Shown here: piece after piece, positions 15,401 to 23,931 of the stretch
Layout: each line of letters begins with the position of its first letter
Position numbering within the stretch: the first letter of the stretch is position 1
NCBI GenBank assembly: GCA_045657625.1
Contig: JAZOTM010000036.1
Span: 179,703 to 243,702 of the forward strand
DNA: 64,000 bases
Source of the DNA: JAZOTM01 sp045657625
Lineage (GTDB): Bacteria; Bacillota; Clostridia; Lachnospirales; Lachnospiraceae
Direction: 5' to 3'
The notes under the pieces: model-generated
The model's database searches: none
The model's input: the letters and a program-made list of their open reading frames with translations, nothing else
Told to the model about the DNA's origin: nothing
Made by a program: the position numbers and the translations under genes

Positions 15401-17917
15401 GTGAAAAAAGCGATTATTAAATTTGGAATTCTTGTAGCTGTATTTTTTGTATCTTTATTCGGCTTTGGAATTTTTATGAATAAAACAAATATTGAATTAA
15501 CAAGGGATATGGCGGATGCGAGTTTGCCGTTGATTACTATTGTAGATGGAGAAATGGAGATTAATGAACTTCATGGTTACACCACGGAGATGAATGAAAT
15601 TTACGTAAGGGACAGCATTACTCCGGTCTCTTCTGAAAATACCATTTCTCTTCATATTGCAACGGATGCAAAAGTTATTGAATCTATTCGATATGAAATT
15701 CGTTCTTTGGATACAGAGACTTTGTATGTAGAACAGGAGATTACCGATTTTACTCAGGAAAAGGGAGCTATCTATACGGATCTTCCGATTCAAAGCATTA
15801 TTGATGAAGGCGTAGAATATAATTTGGCTATTATTTTATCGGACGGAACGGATGAATATTATTATTATACACGTTTGATTAAGCCGGTAAATTGTTATGT
15901 AGAAGAGACATTAGAATTTGCTATGAATTTCCATGATACGGCTTTGAACCCGGATACGTATTCCACTTTATCAACTTACGTAGAACCGAATTCATCTGCA
16001 GACAATAGCACCTTGGCATATGTGGATATTCACTCTACGTTGAAACAGATTGGATATGCTTCCCTGGAACCGGAAGAACTGGTAAAACCAACACCAAAGG
16101 TAGTGGAAATTACAAGCAGTTATAACGTAATTGTTTTAGATTATGTTTTGACCACACAAAAAGAAGATGGAACCTTAGAGTATTACAATGTGGAAGAATA
16201 TTTCCGTATTCGTCATACGTCCACGCGAGATTATTTGTTGGATTATGAAAGAACCATGAGCCAAATTGTAAGAGGAGATAATATTACCATCTCCGGAACA
16301 GAAATTGATCTCGGTATTTGCGATGAAGATATTAATTATATTGCGAATGAGTCCGGGACCGTAGTGGCATTTGTACAGGAAGGCGAACTTTGGAGTTATA
16401 ATGTTTCTTCCAACAGTTTGTATCAGGTGTTTAGTTTCCAAAGCAATGAAGGGATTGAATCGCGAGAAAATTATAATCAGCATGATATTAAAATAGCCAC
16501 AATTGACGAGGCTGGAAATATGACCTTTGTGGTATTTGGATATATGAATCGTGGAGACCATGAAGGCATGGTTGGTGTAGGCGTTTATTATTTTGACGCA
16601 ACCGCGAATACGATTGAGGAACAGGCTTTTATTCCAACGGATATTTCTTATCAGGTTTTACAGGCAGACGTAGGGGATCTTTTATATGAAAGCACGGAGG
16701 GTGTTTTCTATATTATGATGGAAAACGTGGTTTACGCCATTGATTTGGAAACAAAGGAAGTCACAGAATTGGTTTCTGATTTGGAAGAGGGTTCTTATGC
16801 AGTTTCTTCCTCTAATCGCTATTTCGCATATATATCTGCGGGGGAAGAAAATGCTTCCACAGAAATTACACTATGGGATTTGGAAGAAGGAACTACCCAG
16901 GTGATTTCTGCAACGGATGGCACCTATGTAAAACCTTTGGCTTTCATAGAAGAAGATTTTATTTATGGAATTGCAAATAGCAGTGATGTACTTACAGATG
17001 CAGCAGGGGTAGTTACCTTTGCTATGAAAAAGGTATTGATCGTATCGGCAGATACTTTGGAAACACAAAAAGAATATGAAAAGAGTGGATATTTCGTAGA
17101 GAGTGTAACGGTTGAAAATTACACGATCTATTTAAATCGTATTCAGTATAATGGCAGTGCATACGTGACAGCGGACCAGGATACGATTATGAACCGTGAA
17201 GGGGATGCATTAGAAGTAGTTTCTATTGAAACATCTACGGATGATACCAAGGAACGAGTGGTATCCATTGAACTTGGTTCGGAAGTTTCAGATTCTACGA
17301 CACGCTTGTTGACACCAAAGGAAATAGAAAATGAAGAGAGCAATGTGGTAGAAATTGATTTGGTAGATGTTTCCGGAAAATATTACGCATACTCTGCAGG
17401 AAAAGTAGTAGGGGCGTCCTATAATTTAGCAGACGCGATTGGAGCTGCGAATGAGACCATGGGAGTTGTCATTGGAGATGATGGAGGATATTTGTGGAAG
17501 CGAGCAAGAAGTACTTCTGTTTCTGCAATTTCGTTAGATACGTCTGTGATGACAGATAGCAGTACCATTGTGAATGCGGTATCAGCGCTTTTGGCGACGA
17601 AGGATATCAGCTTGGATGTTTCCTCTTTGATTGCCAACGGATCTACACCGAAAGAGATTATGGAAGGCGCTTTGAAGGATGTGCAGTTCATGGATTTAAC
17701 CGGATGTGATGTAGAAGAAATCTTGTATTACATTAGTTGTGGAGTCCCTGTTTTTGCTATGTCCGGAAACGATACGGCTGTAGTCATTGTAGGTTATGAT
17801 TCTACAAACTTAATTATTTATGATACTGCTTTACAAATGACTTATACTCAGACACAGGAAGAAGCACAAACTACATTTGAAAATTATGGAAGTGTATTCT
17901 TTACATATTTGGAGTAA
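15401..17917 (+). CDS. Large membrane-anchored extracellular protein, possible degenerate C39-like C-terminus
   Basis: 838 residues from GTG 15401, 6 nt after AAAGGG; an upstream TTG (15377) overlaps the patatin gene and lacks a ribosome-binding site. An N-terminal membrane anchor (residues 5-27) precedes a long extracellular part. Around 320-560 there are repeated strand-turn units (GTVVAFVQEGELWSYNV, EGVFYIMMENVVYAIDLETKEV, SNRYFAYISAGEENAST) suggesting a beta-propeller. The last 170 residues resemble C39-like papain folds (CGVPVFAMSGNDTAVVIVGYDSTNLIIYD). The usual catalytic GGH is replaced by GND-T and no clear nucleophile Cys is seen. It may be a non-catalytic sensor or binding protein. 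Function unknown. Confidence 0.75.
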   Translation: MKKAIIKFGILVAVFFVSLFGFGIFMNKTNIELTRDMADASLPLITIVDGEMEINELHGYTTEMNEIYVRDSITPVSSENTISLHIATDAKVIESIRYEIRSLDTETLYVEQEITDFTQEKGAIYTDLPIQSIIDEGVEYNLAIILSDGTDEYYYYTRLIKPVNCYVEETLEFAMNFHDTALNPDTYSTLSTYVEPNSSADNSTLAYVDIHSTLKQIGYASLEPEELVKPTPKVVEITSSYNVIVLDYVLTTQKEDGTLEYYNVEEYFRIRHTSTRDYLLDYERTMSQIVRGDNITISGTEIDLGICDEDINYIANESGTVVAFVQEGELWSYNVSSNSLYQVFSFQSNEGIESRENYNQHDIKIATIDEAGNMTFVVFGYMNRGDHEGMVGVGVYYFDATANTIEEQAFIPTDISYQVLQADVGDLLYESTEGVFYIMMENVVYAIDLETKEVTELVSDLEEGSYAVSSSNRYFAYISAGEENASTEITLWDLEEGTTQVISATDGTYVKPLAFIEEDFIYGIANSSDVLTDAAGVVTFAMKKVLIVSADTLETQKEYEKSGYFVESVTVENYTIYLNRIQYNGSAYVTADQDTIMNREGDALEVVSIETSTDDTKERVVSIELGSEVSDSTTRLLTPKEIENEESNVVEIDLVDVSGKYYAYSAGKVVGASYNLADAIGAANETMGVVIGDDGGYLWKRARSTSVSAISLDTSVMTDSSTIVNAVSALLATKDISLDVSSLIANGSTPKEIMEGALKDVQFMDLTGCDVEEILYYISCGVPVFAMSGNDTAVVIVGYDSTNLIIYDTALQMTYTQTQEEAQTTFENYGSVFFTYLE

Positions 17918-18004
17918 GAAGTTTGAAAAAAAATATATGAGAAACTATTTGTAGAAAAATTTGTCTAAAATAGAGAAAAAGATCTACTTTTTTGCTGTAA
18001 AGGG

Positions 18005-18033
18005 TTGAAAAAAAAGGGCATAAAGAATATATT
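18005..18033 (+). promoter_or_regulatory. Promoter for HPr-like gene
   Basis: TTGAAA (18005-18010) and TATATT (18028-18033) are separated by exactly 17 bp. Transcription would start near 18040, just before the GGAGGG at 18051-18056. Confidence 0.7.
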
Positions 18034-18067
18034 TAAAAGGTAAACTAATCGGAGGGCACAAGGAGTA

Positions 18068-18322
18068 ATGAGTAAGAAAGAAATTATAGTAACAAATGTA
18101 ACGCAAAAACATGATAACCCTATTGCGGAGCTAGTACAGGTTGCCTGCCAATTTCGGAGCGAAATCATTATCGAAAGCAACAACCGTCGTATCAACGCGA
18201 AAAGCATAATGGGGATTATGGCGTTCAACCCATCTGATGGGATGACGGTAAACATTGAGACAGATGGTTCAGACGAGGCTGAAGCATTGGATGCAATGGA
18301 GAAATTTTTAGTTTGTGAATAA
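18068..18322 (+). CDS. HPr-like phosphocarrier protein with atypical active site
   Basis: 84 residues, aligning along the whole of HPr. His15 (the PEP:sugar phosphotransferase site) and Ser46 in KSIMGIM (the HPr-kinase site) are both in register. The residues around His15 are abnormal: canonical GIHARPA is KHDNPIA here, so the catalytic Arg17 is Asn. Phosphotransfer from enzyme I should therefore be impaired, and a regulatory role like that of Crh is possible. AGGAG lies only 2 nt from the ATG, while GGAGGG at 18051-18056 has an 11-nt spacing. It stands in front of the DUF6465 gene. Confidence 0.85.
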   Translation: MSKKEIIVTNVTQKHDNPIAELVQVACQFRSEIIIESNNRRINAKSIMGIMAFNPSDGMTVNIETDGSDEAEALDAMEKFLVCE

Positions 18323-18348
18323 TGATTCATAGGAGGAGAAAGAAAGTT

Positions 18349-18777
18349 ATGGCAACAACAAAAGAAACCACAGCAAAGGTTGCAGCAGCAGTAAACGGAA
18401 AGGTAACTGAAGTAAAGGCTGCAGAAAAGGAAGTAGCTACAAAGGCTACAGAAACTGTAAAGAAAACAGCGGATACTGCTAAGAAGACTGCATCAGAAAA
18501 GACAGCTACAGCAAAGAAAACAATTACTAAGAAAGCAACTGAAACAGCAGCAAAGGCAAAAACTACTGCACTTGATTTAAATACAGAAGTGTATGTACAG
18601 TTTGCTAATCAGGAATGCATCGTTAAGGATGTTGTGGCAAGAGCAAAAGCACAGTATGTAGAAGAGGGACACAAACTTGCTTCTGTAAAATCTATTCAGG
18701 TTTATATTAAGCCAGAAGATAATTCTGCTTATTATGTAATTAATAAAAAAGCAGCTGGAAGAATTGATTTATTCTAA
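18349..18777 (+). CDS. DUF6465 protein with Ala/Lys/Thr-rich histone-like tail
   Basis: 142 residues. ATG 18349 is preceded by AGGAGGAG. The first 80 residues are low-complexity Ala/Lys/Thr/Glu (VKKTADTAKKTASEKTATAKKTITKKATETAAKAK), like histone H1-type or PHA-granule phasin tails. A compact domain follows (LDLNTEVYVQFANQECIVKDVVARAKAQYVEEGHKLASVKSIQVYIKPEDNSAYYVINKKAAGRIDL) that matches the DUF6465 family of Lachnospiraceae. The function is unknown; the basic tail could bind DNA or polymers. A strong terminator follows. Confidence 0.8.
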   Translation: MATTKETTAKVAAAVNGKVTEVKAAEKEVATKATETVKKTADTAKKTASEKTATAKKTITKKATETAAKAKTTALDLNTEVYVQFANQECIVKDVVARAKAQYVEEGHKLASVKSIQVYIKPEDNSAYYVINKKAAGRIDLF

Positions 18778-18879
18778 GAATTGCTCATAAGGTGTTCTCA
18801 GATTTTTCGATTGGGATTGTCACAGTGTGATGAATCTAAATTAGGAAATGCTTCATTTCCTACATATGTTCAAGCGTTA

Positions 18880-18911
18880 AAAAAGCTACCGCATTGCGGT
18901 AGCTTTTTTTA
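18880..18911. terminator. Bidirectional terminator between DUF6465 and spoVG
   Basis: The stem GCTACCGC/GCGGTAGC, extended by A-T pairs, has a three-base loop. It is flanked by A-runs on the left and T-runs on the right, so it can end transcription from both convergent units. Just upstream (about 18843-18863) is another hairpin, TAGGAAATG-CTT-CATTTCCTA, without a T-run. Confidence 0.9.
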
Positions 18912-18942
18912 CTTACTTACTTACTAACATAGCCAACTAATA

Positions 18943-19212
18943 TTATTCTTCTGTGCTCACAAGTTCTGCTTGATACTTATCCAAAATCAGCTGTTGTATT
19001 TTAGAACGGGTATCGGAATTAATTGGATGAGCAATGTCGCGATATTCTCCATCGGAAGCTTTTCTGCTCGGCATTGCAATGAATAATCCCTTTTCGCCTT
19101 CGATGACTTTGATGTCATGAACAACGAATTCTTCGTCGATGGTAATAGAAACCACCGCCTTCATTTTTCCTTCCTTTTCAACTTTTCTGATTCGAACATC
19201 TGTAATTTGCAT
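18943..19212 (-). CDS. spoVG: Septation/regulatory protein SpoVG
   Basis: 89 residues, full-length SpoVG. MQITDVRIRKVEKEGKMKAVVSITIDEEFVVHDIKVIEGEKGLFIAMPSRK and the following DIAHPINSDTRSKIQQLIL are near-diagnostic. SpoVG binds nucleic acid and influences sporulation and cell-wall functions in Firmicutes. A GGGGG element precedes the ATG. It lies 28 bp after glgD on the same strand, so it is probably read with the glycogen genes. Confidence 0.97.
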   Translation of the reverse strand: MQITDVRIRKVEKEGKMKAVVSITIDEEFVVHDIKVIEGEKGLFIAMPSRKASDGEYRDIAHPINSDTRSKIQQLILDKYQAELVSTEE

Positions 19213-19240
19213 ACTTTCATGTCCCCCTTTTCGGTCTGTG

Positions 19241-20359
19241 TTATAGTACGTACCTTTCGTTGTTTTCCACCACTATTTTAATACCGTCTCCGCCGCTGTA
19301 ATAAGTGTTGGTCTTTAATGTGCCACGACTTTCTACAATGCAGTTTTCGATATGGGTGTTGTCACCTATGTAAACATCATTCAAAATGATGGAATTTTTA
19401 ATGACGCAATTTTTGCCAACAAATACATCTTTAAATAATACGGAATTCTCCACCATTCCGTTGATGATACATCCACTGGCTACTGTACTGTTTCGCACTT
19501 CAGCACCGGTGTTGTATTTAGCAGGAGCCAAATCTTCAATCTTAGAATAAATCTTTGGTTCCTGTTTAAAGAAGTAGTTGCGGACATCTTGATTTAAGAA
19601 ATCCATATTAGCTTTGTAATATGCATCTACTGTAGAGATGTTTGCCCAATAATCTTTAATCTTATATCCGTAGATACGCTTCAAGTTTTTGTAGCGGATT
19701 AAAATATCGGTAACGAAGTCATATCGACCTTCTTCTTCGCATTGCTCCAACATTTCAATCAACTGTCTGCGTCTTAATACATAGGTTCCTGTTGAGATGG
19801 TATGAGATTGTGCAGCCATTGGTTTTTCATCGTAATCAACGACACGCGCATCTTCATTCATCTGAAGAACACCATATCTGCTAACATCTTCTTTTGGATC
19901 TACATCTTTGCAAACAATGGTAATATCTGCTTTTTTCTCAATGTGATAATCCAAAAGTTTGTTGTAATCCATTTTGTAAATACAGTCCCCACTGGTAATA
20001 ATTACATATGGTTCATGGGATCGTTTTAAAAATGTAAGGTTCTGATACATGGCATCTGCTGTTCCGCGATACCACCAGCTGTTTTCTGCTGTAAGGGTCG
20101 GAGTTAAAATATAGAGACCGCCCTGTTTTCTACCGAAATCCCACCACTTAGATGAATTCAAGTGCTCGTTCAAGGATCTGGCATTGTATTGTGTTAAAAC
20201 AGCAACTTTCTGAATGTGAGAGTTGCTCATATTGCTTAATGTAAAATCGATGCAACGGAAGTTTCCACATACCGGCATTGCTGCAATGGCACGTCTACTG
20301 GAAAGCTCCTGCATTTTTTTGTTGTTACCGCCTGCTAATATAATTCCTAATGCTTTCAT
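19241..20359 (-). CDS. glgD: Glucose-1-phosphate adenylyltransferase subunit GlgD
   Basis: 372 residues. The nucleotidyltransferase domain (LGIILAGGNNKKMQELSSRRAIAAMPVCGNFRCIDFTLSNM) is followed by a left-handed beta-helix (NTGAEVRNSTVASGCIINGMVENSVLFKDVFVGKNCVIKNSII). The Gly-rich substrate loop is altered compared with GlgC (GGNNKKMQE), as is typical for the GlgD partner that forms a hetero-oligomer with GlgC. Its ATG overlaps the glgC stop (ATGA), indicating translational coupling. The enzyme makes ADP-glucose for glycogen synthesis. Confidence 0.95.
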   Translation of the reverse strand: MKALGIILAGGNNKKMQELSSRRAIAAMPVCGNFRCIDFTLSNMSNSHIQKVAVLTQYNARSLNEHLNSSKWWDFGRKQGGLYILTPTLTAENSWWYRGTADAMYQNLTFLKRSHEPYVIITSGDCIYKMDYNKLLDYHIEKKADITIVCKDVDPKEDVSRYGVLQMNEDARVVDYDEKPMAAQSHTISTGTYVLRRRQLIEMLEQCEEEGRYDFVTDILIRYKNLKRIYGYKIKDYWANISTVDAYYKANMDFLNQDVRNYFFKQEPKIYSKIEDLAPAKYNTGAEVRNSTVASGCIINGMVENSVLFKDVFVGKNCVIKNSIILNDVYIGDNTHIENCIVESRGTLKTNTYYSGGDGIKIVVENNERYVL

Positions 20360-21630
20360 GCCTCTTCACCTGCCTTTACAATGTATTCCCCGCTTTCCAA
20401 GCGATTGTTTGGATAGTCAGCGGCGACTGTTGCACCGTTGATTACGGTGTTCTTTCCAATTGTAATGCCGGCAGGAATTACGGAATTTTCTCCGATGGTT
20501 GCCAGGTCAAAAGCATAGATTTTTTCATTTAACTTACTGGGGGCTGATTCCCCAACACCGATTTGGCAATTGTCACCAATTACGGTTTTTTCAGCGATGA
20601 TGGCGTGGTCAATGACGACATTGTCTCCAATGACACAATCCTTCATGATAATGGAATCCTGAATCTTAGTATTCTTTCCAATGGTAACACCGGTACTGAT
20701 AACGGAATGAGATACACTTCCGTAAATCTCTGTGCCTTCACCGATGATGCTGCGATCTACGCTAGCTTCAGCAGATAAATACTGCGGCTCGATGTTGTTA
20801 CTCTTGGTGTAGATTTTCCAATATTCTTCATACAAATTGAATTCCGGAATTAAATCTACGAGTTCCATATTGGCTTCCCAATAAGAACCCAAGGTTCCTA
20901 CGTCCTTCCAATATCCATTGAATTCGTAAGCGAACAAACGCTGTTCCTTTTCGTGACAATATGGAATAATGTGCTTTCCGAAGTCACAATCCGGCTGATC
21001 CTGTAAGCTGAGTAAAGCATCTCTAAGAATCGGCCAACTGAAGATGTAGATACCCATAGAAGCTAAGTTGCTTCTTGGATGTTCCGGTTTTTCCTCGAAT
21101 TCGGAAATCCGTTTTTCTTCATCTGCTATTACGACACCAAAACGACTTGCTTCTTCAAGCGGAACTGGCATAACTGCAATTGTTACATCAGCGTTGTTGT
21201 TCTTGTGATAGTCTAGCATTGCTTCGTAGTCCATTTTGTAAATATGATCCCCGGATAAAATCAAAACATACTCCGGATTATAGGATTCAATATAACGAAT
21301 GTTCTGGAAGATGGCATTTGCCGTTCCTGTATACCAATCGTTATTGTCTGTACTTTCATAAGGCGGAAGTACAGTAACGCCTCCGTTGTTACGGTCTAAA
21401 TCCCAAGGCATTCCGATGCCGATATGGGTATTCAGGCGTAATGGTTGGTACTGTGTAAGTACACCGACTGTATCAATGCCTGAGTTGATACAGTTACTGA
21501 GTGGAAAATCGATGATACGATATTTTCCACCAAATGAAACCGCCGGTTTCGCCACGTCTGCTGTTAAAACACCCAGTCTACTCCCCTGGCCGCCAGCAAG
21601 AAGCATGGCAATCATTTCTTTTTTTACCAT
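20356..21630 (-). CDS. glgC: Glucose-1-phosphate adenylyltransferase catalytic subunit GlgC
   Basis: 424 residues from ATG 21630, preceded by AGAGGTG. It has the intact nucleotidyltransferase motif MLLAGGQGSRLGVLTADVAKPAVSFGGKYRIIDFPLSN, a WYTGTANAIFQN loop, and SGDHIYKMDY with the metal Asp. The C-terminal beta-helix (residues 290-400) carries hexapeptide repeats. It forms ADP-glucose from ATP and glucose-1-phosphate, the first committed step of glycogen synthesis. On the minus strand an extended -10 (TGATATAAT at 21668-21676) lies upstream. Glycogen synthase and branching enzyme genes are not in the window. Confidence 0.97.
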   Translation of the reverse strand: MVKKEMIAMLLAGGQGSRLGVLTADVAKPAVSFGGKYRIIDFPLSNCINSGIDTVGVLTQYQPLRLNTHIGIGMPWDLDRNNGGVTVLPPYESTDNNDWYTGTANAIFQNIRYIESYNPEYVLILSGDHIYKMDYEAMLDYHKNNNADVTIAVMPVPLEEASRFGVVIADEEKRISEFEEKPEHPRSNLASMGIYIFSWPILRDALLSLQDQPDCDFGKHIIPYCHEKEQRLFAYEFNGYWKDVGTLGSYWEANMELVDLIPEFNLYEEYWKIYTKSNNIEPQYLSAEASVDRSIIGEGTEIYGSVSHSVISTGVTIGKNTKIQDSIIMKDCVIGDNVVIDHAIIAEKTVIGDNCQIGVGESAPSKLNEKIYAFDLATIGENSVIPAGITIGKNTVINGATVAADYPNNRLESGEYIVKAGEEA

Positions 21631-21906
21631 GTCATTCACCTCTCGTCTAGTTTTGGCTGTCAAGGAAATTATATCATATATTAAAGTTTGTGTATATCAT
21701 ATTGTATAGTAAAAAGCGACAATTTTTTTTATTTTTTCGCATATTGCACAAATTTGAAAAAGGGTGATTTTTTAGGCCTTGCGGATGTGTTTTTTGAATA
21801 TTTTTGAAAAAGAAAAAGGCGCAAATTTGCTCTTTTAAGAGGATATTTGATTGGAAAATGAGCGGAAAAGTTCAGGCTGGCGTCGGGAGGGTGGAACTTT
21901 TATATT

Positions 21907-22054
21907 ATGAGGCTGTGTACGAATCTCTCATGCAGCCATGCTGCATGTAGAATCTGTATGAGCAGGAGGACGGACAAGCTAGCTTGTCCACCTTCCTGTA
22001 CATACAGATTGCTTCTGGGACATTGTCCCAGAGCAGATTCGTATCCAGCCTTAT
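21907..22054. repeat. Four-way-junction palindromic element, about 148 nt
   Basis: The 21664-22232 gap holds no gene. Within it an outer stem (21907-21926 with 22035-22054, two mismatches and one G-U pair) encloses three hairpins. Arm 1 is CATGCAGC-CAT-GCTGCATG (21929-21947). Arm 2 is a 60-nt hairpin from AATCTGTATG (21951) to CATACAGATT (22010), whose tip is the perfect palindrome GGACAAGCTAGCTTGTCC. Arm 3 is TCTGGGACA-T-TGTCCCAGA (22014-22032). Nearly every base is paired and there is no terminal T-run. It may be a structured RNA or a palindromic (MITE-like) repeat; it is not a recognised riboswitch. Confidence 0.7.
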
Positions 22055-22189
22055 GTACTTAGACACGATTCCTTGATAGGCTCATAGGAAGCATATGTAA
22101 TACAAATCTATTCATGCTTTATCACACAAAACCAAACCTGTTTTTTCCTATTATAAATACCTTTACGATACGATTATTTTTAAACAAAT

Positions 22190-22217
22190 TTGCAAAAAAA
22201 TATGAGGTGCGTATAAT
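22190..22217 (+). promoter_or_regulatory. Promoter for murC
   Basis: TTGCAA (22190-22195) and TATAAT (22212-22217) are 16 bp apart. A transcript starting near 22224 would exclude the GAGGA (22219-22223) needed by the ATG at 22233, which supports the downstream start at 22275. Confidence 0.7.
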
Positions 22218-22274
22218 AGAGGAAGACATAAAATGTATGTTATGAAATTATCATTAGTGAATAGGACAAAAGAA

Positions 22275-23654
22275 ATGTATCAAATTAATTTTAAACAGCC
22301 AATACATGTGCACTTTATTGGTATCGGTGGTATCAGTATGAGCGGTTTGGCAGAAATATTATTAAAAGAAGGATTCCGCGTATCCGGATCAGATAGTAAA
22401 GAGTCTGATTTGACTAGACAGATTGAAGCAAAGGGAGCAACTGTTTTTTATCCGCAACAGGAATCTAATATTATAGAAGGAATTGATTGTGTTGTTTATA
22501 CAGCGGCTATCAAAGAAGATAATCCGGAATGGGTAGCAGCTAAGAAGAAAGGACTTCCTATGTTGACCAGAGCGGAGCTTTTAGGTCAGATTATGGACAA
22601 CTACAAAAATTCAGTGGCAGTGGCAGGTACACATGGAAAGACTACAACCACTTCCATGATTACGCAGGTGCTGTTGGAAGAAGAAGCAGATCCAACAATT
22701 TCTGTAGGTGGTATTTTATCTTCTATTCATGGAAATATTCGTGTGGGATCTTCGGATGTATTTGTAACAGAAGCTTGTGAATATACCAATAGCTTTTTTG
22801 AATTCCGCCCACGTTATAGCATTATTACAACGGTAGAAGCAGAGCATTTGGATTTCTTTAAAGATATAGAAGATATTCGTCATTCCTTCCATCACTTTGC
22901 CGGAAATACAGCAGCAGATGGTGCCATCATTATCAATGGCGAAATTGAAAAGCAGGAAGACATTGTAAAAGGATTGCCGGCAAAAGTGGTTACCTACGGT
23001 TTGAAAGGAGATTTCGACTTTACTGCAAAGGAAATCACTTATGATGAAAAAGCCTGTGCGACTTATCAGGCCTTTGCTCATGGAAAAGCATTAGGTATGG
23101 TACATTTAGGTGTTCCGGGAGAACATAATGTTTATAATTCTTTGGCAGTATTGGCTCTTTGTGAAGAAATGGGTATTTCTTTTGAGGTATTCTGCAAAGG
23201 TGTAGATTGCTTTACCGGTGCAGATCGTCGTTTCCAGTACAAGGGAACGGTTGGAGGAATCACCGTTGTAGATGATTACGCACATCATCCAACAGAAATT
23301 CAAGCTACCATTCATGCGGCAAAGAATTATCCGCATGAACGACTTGTGATTGCGTTCCAGCCACATACATATTCCAGAACTAAGGCATTTCTTGGAGATT
23401 TTGCAAAGGTACTTTCACAGGCAGATGTTGTGGTTTTGACAGATATCTATGCTGCACGCGAAAAAAATACCATTGGTATTTCTTCAAAAGATTTGCTTCA
23501 TGAAATCCAAAAATATGGTACAGAAAGTTATTACTGTGCCTCATTGGAAGAGACTAAAAAATTTTTATTAAAAAAATGTATGAACAATGATTTGTTGATA
23601 ACTATGGGTGCCGGAGATATATATAAAGTCGGCGAAAACATCTTAGGAAAATAA
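22275..23654 (+). CDS. murC: UDP-N-acetylmuramate--L-alanine ligase MurC
   Basis: 459 residues from ATG 22275 (AGGA 8 nt upstream), the usual MurC length. HFIGIGGISMSGLAEILL is the nucleotide-binding N-domain, AVAGTHGKTTTTSM the ATP P-loop, and EACEYTNSFFEFRP plus DDYAHHPTEI the central and C-domain signatures. It adds L-Ala to UDP-MurNAc, the first step of the stem peptide. It is followed by a terminator-like hairpin and a DnaA-box region, so it is probably a single-gene unit. A start at 22233 would add 14 residues with no counterpart in the family. Confidence 0.97.
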   Translation: MYQINFKQPIHVHFIGIGGISMSGLAEILLKEGFRVSGSDSKESDLTRQIEAKGATVFYPQQESNIIEGIDCVVYTAAIKEDNPEWVAAKKKGLPMLTRAELLGQIMDNYKNSVAVAGTHGKTTTTSMITQVLLEEEADPTISVGGILSSIHGNIRVGSSDVFVTEACEYTNSFFEFRPRYSIITTVEAEHLDFFKDIEDIRHSFHHFAGNTAADGAIIINGEIEKQEDIVKGLPAKVVTYGLKGDFDFTAKEITYDEKACATYQAFAHGKALGMVHLGVPGEHNVYNSLAVLALCEEMGISFEVFCKGVDCFTGADRRFQYKGTVGGITVVDDYAHHPTEIQATIHAAKNYPHERLVIAFQPHTYSRTKAFLGDFAKVLSQADVVVLTDIYAAREKNTIGISSKDLLHEIQKYGTESYYCASLEETKKFLLKKCMNNDLLITMGAGDIYKVGENILGK

Positions 23655-23655
23655 C

Positions 23656-23829
23656 TTATCCACATTATCCACAGAAAAAAGGTGAGTAATCCACTTTTTT
23701 CCTGTGGATTTTTTTTGAACATATCCACAGAAAATGTGGATGAGAAAAAAGAAAGTGGAAGTATGGAAAATACTGGGATTTTATGAAAATTTTATATTCT
23801 TAGGTCGAAAATTATCCACATTATCCACA
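23656..23829. other. DnaA-box cluster upstream of dnaD-dnaC genes
   Basis: Four perfect DnaA boxes (TTATCCACA) occur as two back-to-back pairs, at 23656-23673 and 23812-23829. Each pair reads TTATCCACATTATCCACA. Between them lie one-mismatch boxes at 23721-23729 (ATATCCACA) and 23735-23743 (minus strand, TCATCCACA), and weaker ones at 23688 and 23703. A terminator-like hairpin for murC, AATCCAC-N8-GTGGATT plus T-run (23689-23717), shares bases with the weak boxes. The cluster is clear; whether it is an origin, a DnaA-controlled promoter or a titration site is open. Confidence 0.85.
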
Positions 23830-23895
23830 AGGCGCAAACCCTTGATTTTACTGGGTTTTCGACACTTCGAAACGCTTTAATTATTTCCACTTCCG

Positions 23896-23904
23896 TGCTA
23901 TAAT
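23896..23904 (+). promoter_or_regulatory. Extended -10 promoter for dnaD-like gene
   Basis: TGCTATAAT is a consensus extended -10 with only a weak -35 (TTAATT at 23877-23882, 16 bp spacing). It begins 67 bp after the last DnaA box and sits 28 bp before the start codon. Confidence 0.65.
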
Positions 23905-23931
23905 CCATCTTGTTGAAGAGAGGGAGTTTAT

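Noticed and set aside
21907..22054. T-box or other known leader RNA for murC
   Set aside because: The element ends about 135 bp upstream of the murC -35 region, has no T-box sequence and no associated terminator/antiterminator.
23656..23829. Calling the DnaA-box cluster the chromosomal origin
   Set aside because: No dnaA, dnaN or rpmH gene is in the window and I cannot compute skew over the genome. The boxes are certain, the origin role is not.
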